Below, one piece after another: positions 1-12,600 of a DNA stretch of 64,000 bases. The position numbers were made by a program, and so were the translations under genes. The notes beneath the pieces were generated by a model. The model was not told where the DNA came from, did no database searches, and saw only the letters and a list, made by a program, of their open reading frames with translations. Location: the NCBI RefSeq assembly GCF_029227915.1, contig NC_079885.1, positions 25,235,001-25,299,000 of the forward strand. Reading direction: 5' to 3'. The stretch is from Hydractinia symbiolongicarpus. Lineage: Eukaryota; Cnidaria; Hydrozoa; Anthoathecata; Hydractiniidae. Every line of letters starts with the position of its first letter. Position 1 is the stretch's first letter.

Positions 1-3000
1 CCTTATATATTGTTACCACAATTAAGATAAAAGGATCTCAGAATGCAAACTAGTGTAAAATTTACCCCTGAAATGCTGTTGTTTAAGCAGCTTATTTCTA
101 CTAACAGACAGACAATGATGTTTTGTCAGCAGAATAGTTGAAATAAAACCTGCTAAAAAGCATATATTCTTAGGTTATTCTGGCCTTTTTGTCTAATTTC
201 ATATTTAATATTTCTATAGAGTATATTCTTATAGAAACTGTTTTACACGGAATGGCCTTAATGGGAAACAAGAATTTTCAACACTAGACATAACTCTTAC
301 TGTTTTTTGGCTTCTTAAGATAAGGTTAGATTTTTGTAATTAGGCAATATAAGGGGCAGTTAGAAGAATAATTTTACATATGCAATTTTTTGTTAATGTT
401 AGAATTTCTATGATAAAATTACGAAACACGAAATTCATGAGTATTCTGAGTTCTGTTAGCATATATGCATATGCTTGATAAAAACATAGTTATATCAACA
501 AAAATATCGTTAAGAAATCAACGCTAAATTAATTAAATTAATCCTTAAAAATTTTAGGCATTTTGGAATGGCGTTATTCAGATCATTACAACTGTCAAAA
601 ATGTCATAGGTCATAAGAACAAAGATCGTTTCAGTAACCACATTAAATGCATTGCAACCACTAATTGTCAACAAATTAAGTTAAAGTAGCTTACATGTCC
701 TTTTTCCTGGTGAATTTGCCAAAAAACAATGCCACTTCACTCCACAGAACGTAGTGATAAAAAATAGATTTCCACTGTAGCTAGATATAACACTAAATCC
801 ATCAACTTTCCACTAGAATTAAAGGTAAAAATTGTTTGAAAATTGACTCTCTTAAGAAGTTTTTTTAAACTGTTTTCAAAACAGGCAAAATAATATTTTC
901 AAAATGAAAATAAAAATTAGTGAAATGACGGTTAAAATAATCACATTTTTAGTTTATTCTTTTGCACATAAGGAAAACCTAACAACACGCAATATTTTCT
1001 TAACGTTATGGTATACTATATTTTACTTACTCGATATCTAAAAACTGCAGAATTATTCTCGACAGAATATGTGATCGACATATCATCAGGCCTTAAAAAG
1101 TTCTTCCAACCACTTTTTGTCCACTTTTTTATTGTATACTTTGGTTTAGTCTGGTCACACAACACGACCGGCCTGGATAATCTTCTATTCATTGACAGTA
1201 CTGCTGTGATAAGAGACATACATTTTCCAGAGCAACCGCAATCTTGGAATATAAAATCAAGAGTTTTGCAAGAAGTATTTCATATTGGAACAGAGGAAAG
1301 AAAGAGCATATTCATGCTATTCTCTGCACTGCTACTGATTATATTTTGTATATTTTAATGTCAATTCTTATCAGCTGGGAAGTAAAATAACTTTAAATAG
1401 TGAGAAATGCACTGAAATCGTGGAAAAAATTACTTAAACACTAAATAATTATGCTAAAAAAAGGGACTACCAGTGTAAAACTTTTAAGGTAATAGAAACG
1501 TTGTGGATTTTACAGAATATACTATTTACCGACTACATTGGTCAGTTTACAGCTAAAGAACTCCAAAATCTTAACTATCCTGCTACAAAACTAACACTTT
1601 TTTACGTGCACTAAATAACTAACGAACGCAGAGATTTGTAAATTTTACCTCCCAAATTGTCAGCACTGGATGAGTGACAAGCAGGTAATTCAGTATGCAC
1701 GCTATAAAATGTCGTTTCTGGTGAGCAGACACATGTGGTTGTTTCTTCGGTCTTCGCAAAATATGTTGCACCGTATTTCATGCAGATACCAGTTTGGTTT
1801 GTTTTAAAAATTATCTTATCAGATCCAGATCTACGTCGTATTACTTCGTACTTTAAACCAGCTAATAATTTTAGCATAACAAAGCATAAGAGTAAAAGAA
1901 CAACAATAATTAGCTTAGCTGTATATTTGACCTTTATATATAAAATCTAATTTTATGTTCGTGTCAAAACTTTTCAGGGAAGTCGTGCTTTATAGCAACG
2001 GCGATTTTTTCTTAAGTGCATAACGATAGTAAAAAACACAGTAATTATATAGCGCTTACGTTGTAATTAAAACTAACCATCTACATTTCTTTGGCAAAGT
2101 ATTTGTGGAGGAAAGAGGAGAAGAGAAGATTTCAAGTTCGTTTCCATAAATGCTTATGACATTTAGAAGTTAATATTTACATTTGGAACTGATCAAATTA
2201 AACTCTTTAATGTTTATAATTTTTAAAGCCGCAGCTCTCATAGGAGCTTTATTTATCTGCATTAACTGTCTTCGTCGACTTTGGAACCCACATTAGCAGG
2301 AGCCGAAATTGTAAAGCTTTCACAGTTCGTAATTAGAGTTTTTCAGTACTGTAGCATGTTACAATTTGCATAATGCATTTTCGGTTCTGTTTACTACGAC
2401 TACTTTTTCTGCAGAGTAGTGGCTATGCATTCTACTAATTGTATAATAACAGCTAATCCATGCTTTACATTTAATACGACTTTGTTTTTCAGTATTCAGC
2501 AAAACATAATTGGCACCTTTTTGGTATTTTTTTGATAAAAATAGATGGAGACTTGAAATCTAAGGTTTTCTTTGATATTGCAATAAAATATTAGATATAT
2601 ATTAGTTATTTCAACATAAGTGGTCTCTTTTACTGGTTACCGATAGTTTACAGTTCTTCGTTTGTGAGACATCTTTATTGTTAGATGTTAATCTAAAAAT
2701 AAAGATGGTTTTCAAAATATCAAAAAATCTGTTGCACGGATGTTTTTTTTCATTTCTTATTAAATTTCAGGTGGTGAAAGGAAAACAAATAAAACATATA
2801 AAAACAAATAAAATATTTGAAAATTTTTAATTGCTTTTTTCTGAACACATCTATCCAAAAATTGACGTGCATTGTGTTATTTAACCCGCCTAATTTTGTT
2901 GTCATAGCACTTAAAGTTTAAGCAATTATGAAATAGGAACTTATCGAGTCCGTCCGACAGGTCAGTATTTCATAAAACTATTCCTCAAAAAAATAAGCAA

Positions 3001-4150
3001 ATCCAACCCTTATAGCAGTTTTGAAAAGTAACAAAACATGGTAGATCGAACTACACTTCTTTGTCCCAGTTTCTTATGTTTTTTCAAACTATCAAAAATC
3101 CGTCAGAAATACATTTTTTAAAAATTAAACTAATATTACATGCTAACAAATTACTTGTCTTACATCGCAATCTTTGTTTTTCAGCCTCTGAAATTTGTTT
3201 CTACACTGGCAGGCATAGATAAACAGCGAATGACACTTAATCTGCCTTTTGGCCACTTTGTTGGAAAGAGATACTTTCGGAGAATCAGTGTTTATGTAAA
3301 ATTTGACCTGCAAGCAGTAAAAGTTGACCTGCAAACAGTAAAGCAATTTTAATTTGTTTGGATTTTTCAAAGGCTAGTTAGGCAAGCAGAATTTCTTATC
3401 TTGGGTTTGGTGGGTCTTTCTGAGTTTACTTTTTCATGTGGCACTCAACCTGGCTTAGTTCCACAGTTGACAGGCAATAGAAGTTTTTATCCTGTGTTCT
3501 ATTTACCCAGAAGCTTTTGCTGTTGTGTCAACCGTGTTTAGTTAGGAGTGCAACTTCACCTCATAACATTTTCCTTGCAAATTTAACACAAAGGAATATT
3601 TTTTCTAGTTATCTTCAACAGAAGTTAGACGTCTAAATATTTTTTTAAGTTCTAATTTGTAACAAATCAGCTTATAAATAAGAAGTGATTGCTCCACCGC
3701 ATCCTTGTCCTTCTTGAAAGACAAAAAGGACTTATAAAAAAAACTTTTGTTCACTCAGATTTTTCACATGCACGTGACCTCCACGACCTTGTTTGACATA
3801 AACGTCAATAATCACCGGTGAGAGATAAAAGGTGCTGTGCATGCACTAACGTAAAGGCATTAGCATAATAATGCAGGTTCATGATTGATGTATTTTCCAT
3901 CCGTCTAGATGCAACCAAAGAATAGGAAAAAAAATTGAATAATTACGAACAAGAACTTTGACAAACAGAAACTCGGAAACATGCTTTAAACAAATTAAAA
4001 ATCTACTCCATTTTGTGCATGAGAGCAATATTATTCCTCTTAACAAGAAATGGAGATAGTTGCAATCGGTCCAAGCGGGAAAACACTAAATATATTGCAA
4101 AAATTTTTATTAACCTTTCTTTGTGAATATATCTCTCCAAAAAGAAATTT
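1..4150. repeat. Segmental tandem duplication, copy 1 (approximate limits)
   Basis: Non-coding and coding DNA here matches 9240-15920 in the same orientation. Examples are the intron text at 40-100 against 9261-9320, the 5' flank at 2500-2600 against 14150-14230, and 3780-3850 against 15535-15605. Copy 1 lacks the block equivalent to about 10140-12140, that is, one domain cassette. Limits were judged by eye. Confidence 0.75.
695..1937 (-). CDS. Partial single-domain paralogue of the 6.4-13.4 kb receptor; ancestral start codon lost
   Basis: Three exons are visible on the minus strand: 1937-1649, 1242-1031 and 812-695 (619 nt, about 206 codons). All are open, and splice phases 1, 0 and 1 match the complete paralogue. 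They encode a hydrophobic leader and one copy of the cysteine-rich domain (motifs ICMKYGATYFAKTEE, CGCSGKCM, TFCGVKWHCFLA). The codon aligned with the paralogue's ATG is ATA at 1937-1935, with an in-frame TAG just upstream. The next Met (1877) would remove most of the signal peptide. Exon 2 uses an AAG acceptor rather than CAG. The last exon resembles cassette 1 at its start and cassette 2 at its end (SPGKRT). Any membrane and tail exons would lie left of position 1. It is either a decaying copy or one using an unseen 5' exon. Exon homology is strong; functionality is doubtful. Confidence 0.7.
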
Positions 4151-6382
4151 GTTTCGGAACAGGATCAAATATAATTGATGATAATTCTATACAAAAAACA
4201 ATTTATGAACAGTTCTTGACCTGCAAAAATGTATTTCTGTCCCGCGCGGGAGTTTTATGTAAACAAGAGTACAACAAATATGGTGGCTGATTTACTTTGT
4301 GGATTGGATAATAATACTAGCTAAGGTTGAGCATCGACTTTAAAGAGGCTTGTTTTTGAGAAATATATTAAAAGAGATACAAAAAATATATTAAAGCAAA
4401 CTTATGTCATTAAATTGATATACATGCGGTGTTTCTTTTTCCCTGCAGAACTACTGGTACTTAGCTAGCTGGAGAGCTTATACCGTCTAAATAACGTGAA
4501 TATTTAACTAATAGCTAGTAGCCACATATATCGATTTTGTTAAAGTCATTATCCTACTTGGGTACAAAACTCAATGTTGTTATAGTCAATGTTTGAGGCT
4601 TTTTTATAAATATTTTGATGACAAACTGGCTGTGTTCTTTTTAATTCTTATAGGGGCAAATTAGCTAAATTATTTGTCACATTTTTAAGAAACATTTTGT
4701 AGGCTAAATGTTTTGCAGCTGACTTTCACCGTGATGTGTGTTTTTTATAAATCCTAAACCTCTCGCGCAATCGGCAGGCAAAAACATGCAGACGGTAAGC
4801 CGTGTGGCAGTTCATTTAAAACTTTTTTTCAGGTATAGTAATATTTTGAAAATGAAAATGCATATAGTTTAGATTTAGAACACAAACAGTACAAAAGTTT
4901 TTAACCATAATTCCACTTTCTTCACCTAAGGTCTACATTTTTTGCCTGCCGATTTTCTGATTTTTTTGCGCATGCACAAGAATCTTTGAAAAATGTACAC
5001 ATTGGAACTCGTGTATATAAGTAGGTAAATGTGATGAGCTTATTTGATAGATTAACCAGGCCCATGGAATGTACACTAAATGAGGCACTTAAATGTAACC
5101 TGCATTGTGCTTTTTTGGCAAATGAAGAGAGGCCAGTGAGTGAGTGATTATGCTCCACCAGCATATTTTTACATACCTAGCCAAGTACAAATGGTAGTTT
5201 TTGGAATTAATACCCTGCAGTGCACGTATATAATTAACCAGCTTTAACTTAACCCATTATTTATATCGTTTAATGATATCAAATATTGTCCCTTTTACAA
5301 AATAAAATTTTGCAAAATCTTCAAATATGAATCTGCCAAAAACGGTTTCTTTTCCTTGTGGCAGTTTATATATATATATAACGAAGAAAATATGGGAAAT
5401 GTTTACATTGTAGAAATGGTAGAAATAGAAATGACCATTTTAAAAAATAAAACAAAAAACTTTTGGAGAAAATGACTTGTTATAATGAGTTGTTATATTT
5501 TTAATTTTATAAGAGTGTCACTGTAATATTTAACTATAGTGAACCATTTTCACTGCAGTTCATTTGTGTAGTCATTTCATTAAAAAGCATCAATAGTCAT
5601 TTCATCATAAAACATTAAATGCTTTGCTACTAATAGGGGCAGTTTACTTCGAGTATAAATTTGAAAAATGAAAGATTCCATAAATTGTGATGCTGAATTT
5701 AAGTATTGGTCATTTTGGTCAGATCAGAAAGTGTCAAGCTTGTTAACCTGGATCCAAGAATAATCCATAAATTTAGCACTACAACCTGTCATTCTTAGCT
5801 TTTACTTTAGAAATAGGAACATTTGTTGTGCATATTAGAAACATTTGTGTGCAACTAGAGTACCCAGATCCTCTCCTACAATTTCTAACGTGTTCTTAAC
5901 AAAATCACCCATCTGGAAAATAACAACCATTTAAAACCTTTAAAAATTTGTGGTTGAGTAAAGCTGTCTGAGGATGTCACGTTAGCTAGCTAGGCAGCTA
6001 CCTAATATAGTACACAGCCCAGCTAGCAAGCTGGATCTCGTGAGTTTTATTGGAAACAAACTTTCGAAACATTTTCTAAATTAAAAGCCTTTCGCCAATA
6101 TTGAACAATCAAGCTAAGCCGGTTTAATAGACTTTATGTCAGTAATACTCCGACAATTTTGGTTTTATCGAAAAAATAGTTTCTTTAACGTTGTGTCTTT
6201 TTTCGCCCGCCATCTCCAAATCTCGGTTGTAAGACGAGCGCCAAATTTGAAAAAGAATGAAAAGGGATTTACATGAAAAAATACTAGGATTTAGAAAACG
6301 GTTAAGTAATCTTACATTGATCAACCATAAAACACCCGGATCTTATATAATTATAAATTAGCATTAAGCTAAACCAGCTTTT
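2000..6382. other. Intergenic region between the two paralogues
   Basis: The right half of duplication copy 1 reaches about 4150, followed by unduplicated AT-rich sequence. There is a short TA microsatellite near 5368-5380. I see no exon here. Confidence 0.5.
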
Positions 6383-6644
6383 CTAGCTCTCAATAACTTC
6401 GTACAAAGCCGTTTCACCTTCATCCATTTGTACACGTGAAGTACTTTTTCTTACTGGATCCTGAATTCGTGGTGGAGGTATTGGCCTTGAGGATCCTGAA
6501 TAAACATACGAATACGGATTGGTCGTGTTTTGGAATGACTTCATCTCGGCTTCTCTTGACAAAAAATATATTTCTTTTGCTGTAATCGTTGATGGTATTT
6601 GATTAGATAAAGGTGTTTGTGTATTTCTGCTGGTTAAGTATTTT
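6383..6644 (-). other. Cytoplasmic tail exon with SH3-type and tyrosine motifs
   Basis: This last exon encodes 87 residues ending at TAG. It contains NPYSYVYSG, RPIPPPRIQDP and a C-terminal ALYEVIES. PIPPPR fits PxxPxR (class II SH3 ligand). YSYV and YEVI fit YxxV/YxxI but not the strict ITIM, because the -2 residues are Asn and Ala. Signalling through SH2/SH3 adaptors is possible but inferred. Confidence 0.7.
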
Positions 6645-9600
6645 CTGAAAAGACAATTTATCACTTAATATAGCAATTTGCGAAAGCCTTAGCCCTTTTC
6701 GTCTTTTTTTATATGTGTATGTGCAGTAGATTTTTATTTTACTTTTTATTTCCTGTTTTTTTACATTCGCCAAGTCCTACATTTAATCTGGTCCGTCTCA
6801 AATTCTTATCCGGTGAAATTTACCTTGTACAGGTTGCATTTTTATCATACTATTTTCGTGGGTTAAAGGTTGCTAAATACATATGGCTATCAGAATTAAA
6901 CTTAATATATTAAGGCAAGTTATGGTGACGTTATTGATGTAGTAAAGGTGGCTCCTCTCTTAGATCACTGTCATCTACGCGGGTAAGCGTTGTTGTAATT
7001 GATGACTATCAGCTACAATTACAAATTACTTTAAATATTTCTATGCTATAATCGCAACATTATTGGATATTATATATCTTACTAAAGAATGGATTTTTGA
7101 AAAAACTAAGAAAATCATTGATGGTGGAAACCACGACCAAGTAATCGTTGTAAACGGTGCATGGTCACACTCTAAAAGAGAATTCGAAATAGTTGTTCTT
7201 AGGCGTGATTGCACGTGTTTACCTGCGAAGAAAGAAACTTTCAAATGTTCGCAGAATTCCTTCCTCAAGTTTCTATTTTAGATCATCTTTTAGGGTGTGA
7301 CCATGTAACATCAATGGTTATTTCTTAAGCCTGGTTCCCACCAATGCGTTTATTGATAAACATATGTTTTTTCTAAAAGTGTTAAAGTTAAAATAATAGG
7401 TGAGAATGCTAAAAATTAGCGCATGACGATTTTACATGCAATAAACATATGGTTATGCATGCGTTTAATATCAAAACGTTTTGATATTAAAATCATGCGT
7501 TTAGTATGAGCTTATTCAACATCAGAGGAATCTTTTGTTTTTGCCGCCAACGCTCAAAGTGAGAGTGAATTTTATAAGAACATTGCACGAGTAAGTAAAA
7601 AAACGACAGTGACATAAAACGAAAATAATGATATAGGAATAGTATCAGAGAAGCACTGTCTGAGCTGGATAGACTCTACCTCTGTCTCTGTGATAAAACT
7701 GACAATGGAAATAAAGAGAAAGACAGAAAAGAGAACGCATGGAGATAGATAGTTGCAAAACTATGGTATGAACAAGGTTTAGTGTTTATTGTTTTTGAGA
7801 CAAATTTAGTTTTTATCATACTTAAATAAAGAGAACCTATTACAAAGTGCTTTCGGCTGTATACTGCAACCATGATCACGCATACGAATTACAATTCTGT
7901 TCTCTCTATATATACACAACTTTATAGATCATTAAGAAAAAACAAAAACTATATAACAATCGTGAACGTGCGCAAGATAAATTTAATTAAATAAATATAA
8001 TGGAAAACTCATTCTCGTTTTTGTTAAAATAAAGAGGAGTCTTTTGATTCAAAGGGAGAAACTACCTCTTAAAAGGTAATTTTGTACTAATTGCTCTCTG
8101 CTTAAAAACCGAGGATAATTAGTACAAGTCGAAAATTAAGAAGACTTTTACCGTAACATTAATACCACCAAAACAGCATTTTTACGTGTCGCTTTAAGTT
8201 AACAATTTATAAAATACAATGATGCAGAATATGATTTTAAAGTCATTATGAAAAAATGTAATTTCGGAAACTTTTATTGCATGTATGGGTCAACTATTCA
8301 AGGCGTCAAAATTTATAAAGACAACACAGTTATTACTATGTAGATCCTGTGGTAAAGAAGAAAAGTTGTCTTATGCTGCCCACTGAGTCGGGCAGAAAAT
8401 ACTAGACATGTCGTGGAAGTTGTCGTAGGATCGCAAGATATTATCAGTTTTAAATAAGAATCTCTTTATGTTTTAGTTTTAGAGAGATCCTTTACTTTTT
8501 CAAAGTTAAAACTGCACGCCAATTAGTACTCAAGTTTGCTAAAATAAAAGTATTTATAGCCTATTTTAGTTTAAAATTTATTTCATCCGGCTCCCTGTGA
8601 AGTTCATAAAACTACGACAAAAACATCCTAACAATATTTCACAAGCAAAGCTGTTTGCCAAAAACGACAGGAAAGAGAAGAGAAAATAATAAAGATCCAA
8701 GAGAGATACCAAATATTGCTTCAACAAAAAAACAATCTTACCTGTAAATTATCACCACCAGTATTGCAAGGATGATGATTAAAAAAAATACACCAGAAAC
8801 AATAGCAATTAGAATGAAAGTTTGCGATTTTTCTTTCGAATCTTTTTGTGGTGATTCGCGTTGCACATTTACCGTTTTAGCGTCGATAGTGGATGATTTT
8901 GTTGACTCTAATACTGATGGGGTTTTTCTTGCTTCCGGATTTACTTTTGTAATGGGATGAATTCTATTGTCTAACAAAAAAGAGTAATTGACAATAATCC
9001 TAAAAGACACATAATGTTTCATAATAAAAGTTTCATAAAAGACAACTACTGTCTGTCTTACCTTCCCAGAGATTCCTGACAATGGTGAAGAGGAATACCG
9101 AATTAAGTAAAGATGTTCTGTGCGATCTTACAGATATTATAAATGTGTTAACCATTTTTTACGATTTTTTTACAAAGTATACGCTTTTTTATCAGAATAG
9201 TGTTTTTTCGTTTCAATAGGAATATTCTCAGGAGCGTATTATTAGGAGAGTTAACATTGAAAGATCTTAGAATGCAAACTAGTGAAGAAATCATCCCCCT
9301 AAATTGCTGTTGTTTAACCAGTCCAATTCAACTGACAGACAGAAAATGAGGTTTTGTCAGCACAATAGTTAACATAAAACCTGAGAAAAAGTATATATTA
9401 GGTTATTCTTAAAGTTTTTGTCTAATTTCATCTTTAATATTTCTATAGAGCATATTCTAACAAAAATTGCGACACTAGAAAAAACTCTTAAAGTTTTTTG
9501 GCTTTCTAAGATAAGGTTATATTGGCGCAATTTTGCAATATTAGCGTCAGTTAAATAAATTTTTTACTAGTGTCAGCATTTTGTGAAAAAATTACAAGAA

Positions 9601-12600
9601 ACGCACATATCTTTCTTGAGATGTATTCGGAAAGTTCTGTTAGCATATATGCATATGCTTGATAAACGGTGATAAAAGTTTCCTCCAAACATTTTTGCAA
9701 AAAAAAAAACACTTATCTGAACATCGTCATCGAAATTTTGAGCATTATGGAATAGCGTCATTCAGATTATTACAAAAAATGTCATAGGACACTAAACTTT
9801 CGTTACATATTCTAATTGTTTCATGATTACATAATTTGCCTAATTAAACATCTATAAATGAAATTGATATTCCGCAAAATTGATCCCAATCACCTTACTC
9901 TCATGACTAGGATTGTTGGAAGGGACGGCAACGATGATAGGAAGGGCTGGGGACGACATTCCAGTTCAATATCACCTTATAATGCGAAACTTTTATAGTC
10001 ACATGTTTCCTGAAGCTATTATTCTGCTAGATGAAGATCGTTTCAGTGACCACGTTAAATTAAATAGCAGCTGCTAATTATTAACAAATTAAAGGGGAAA
10101 AACTGTTTTCCAAAGCCAAAGTAACTCACATGTCGTTTTTCCTGGAGATTTTGCCAAAAAACAATTCTTCTTCACTCCACAGAACGCAGTAATAAAAAAT
10201 AGATTTCCACTGTAGCTTGATATAACACTGAATCCGTCAACTTTCCACTAAAATTAAAGAGAAATATCCAATTAATGATGGGTCAATCACAAAACAATAA
10301 GACTATAAATATTAGAAAGCCGAATAACTACCATTACCATTATCTTTAGCATTATCAAAACATAAAAAGAATGGCAGGAAAATAACTAACAACCTTTCAA
10401 ATAATACTCCTAATTATAAAATTCCCAACTAAATACTACAATCGCAGACAAAATCAATGTAACAACGTCCAACATTCTCCCTCCCCGAATGCCGGGAAGA
10501 TGTTGGTTTGGTTCAAATAATTGGCACGGCACATTATATGAAATTGTTTACACAGGATGGCCTTTTCAGTTCCTAGTGGCAATGCTATCAACGAGGGTCG
10601 TGCAAAGGGGGTCCTAGCGCAATTAAAGCTTCCATTGAGCTACGAAAGTAATCCTTCAACTAGATAACCGCCTAAGTTATCAATCTTTTTATCATGCTAA
10701 ACGCTAAGCAGAAAGAATAGATTCACACTTTTACAGTCTCTGGCATGACTCGGCCTGAAATTGAAACCAAGACCTCCCGCATTGGAAGAGAACGCTCTAA
10801 CAAAAGATTTCCGCTCCAGTATCAGAGATTTTGACATAATATCATAATTGTTGTCGTCTTCCGGAAAACAATCACCCGCTTGTCGCAACAACAAAGTAAA
10901 TAAAAGTGTATCGCATTTGCTGCGTTGTTGTACGACTATAAAATCCCTAGAGATAAACAACATGTATTAATAAAAACATTCGTAAAAAAGAAAAGAAAAA
11001 AAGAAAGTAAATTTATTTTTTATTTCTCTAATCAAAGTAAATTGTGAAATCGTCAAAGACACAAAGACAGGACTGCTTACACGGAATCTCAATACTCCTT
11101 TTCCCTCTTCCACTGAATATGTTAGCGACATATCATTTGGTCGTGAAAAGTCTTTCCACCCATCCATTGCCCATTTTTTAATTATGTATTTAGGCTGTGT
11201 GCGGTTATACCAAACTACCGGCGATGGAAAAATTCTATTCATCGACAACTCTGGTGTAATTAGACCCATGCATTGTCCAATACAGCCACAACCTGAAAAT
11301 ATGAATACAAAACTTTTTTTAGGAGTGTCGTTGTATTTTCCAAACTTGAAAACACATACTTTTATCCAAATGTCTTTTTCATATTTTCAATTCTATTTTT
11401 TTATACTTGCCGGTGTGATTTTGTTATTGCCAGGGTAAAACGCATCAATTTGTACATAAATTTGTTATTCCTACGTAAAGAAACGATGCCCTTTCATGTC
11501 TCCTGTAACTTTACTTTACCGAAAGCGCAACATAAAAGAGATGTATATGTGGTAAAATTTTACCTCCCAAATTGTCAGCACTGGATGAGTGACAAGCAGG
11601 TAACTCTGTATGCACGCTATAGAATGTAGTTCCTGGTGAGCAGACACATGTGATTGTTTCTACTGTCTTTGCAAAATATGTTGCACCATATGTCTTACAA
11701 ATATCAGATTGGCTTGTTTTAAAGACGACTTTGTCAGGCTCAGATTGCTGTCGTATTATTTCGTAAGGTGGAGCAATTGACTTTTCTAAAAAGGTAAGGT
11801 AAGAAACAATAAAAATAATCTTGATTTTGTTTGGTCTTCTGTCTACATGATTTCTTAACTCTTTTTGCATTGTTTATTCCTTTTGGCAAAAGAAGTTTTG
11901 TGCCTAGATAGTGTAAATGACAAAAAAAAACTTATGTTCTTATAGTTAAACTTCCGTCATTACATCTTAGCGTTAATGGACATTAATTAATTGACAGTTT
12001 TAGTAATTAATTAATGATTAGTTTAATAGCTCAAACGTTACCGGTGTAAAAACAAGGAGGAATTAAGGTAAACAAGTTGGATCTGATCTAGAATAACATT
12101 AAAGAGTGAAAAAAAACGTTCTTACGTTTTGTTACACTAGGTGATTTTGCCAAAAAACAGTGCCTTTTCACTCCACAGAACGCAGTAATAAAAAATAGAT
12201 TTCCACTGTAGCTTGATATAACACTAAAACCGTCGACTTTCCACTAAAATTCAAGGTAAAAATTTGTTGAGAAAATATACTCTCTTCAGAAGTTTTGTTA
12301 AATTGTTTTTAAGACGGGGAAGATAACATTTTGAAAAAAGAAAAATATAAATTAGTGTAATGACGGTTAAGATGGCTACATTTTTGCTTTGTTTTCTTAC
12401 CAACAAAGTAGACGTTTTACATAACAACATGCAATATTTTCTCAACGTTATATTTTACTATAGCTTACTTACTCGAAACCTTAAAACTCCTTTATCATTC
12501 TCTACAGAATATGTGATCGACATATCATCAGCTCTTACAAAGTTCTTCCATCCACTATTTGTCCACTTTTTAATTGTATACCTTGGTTTAGTCTGATTAC

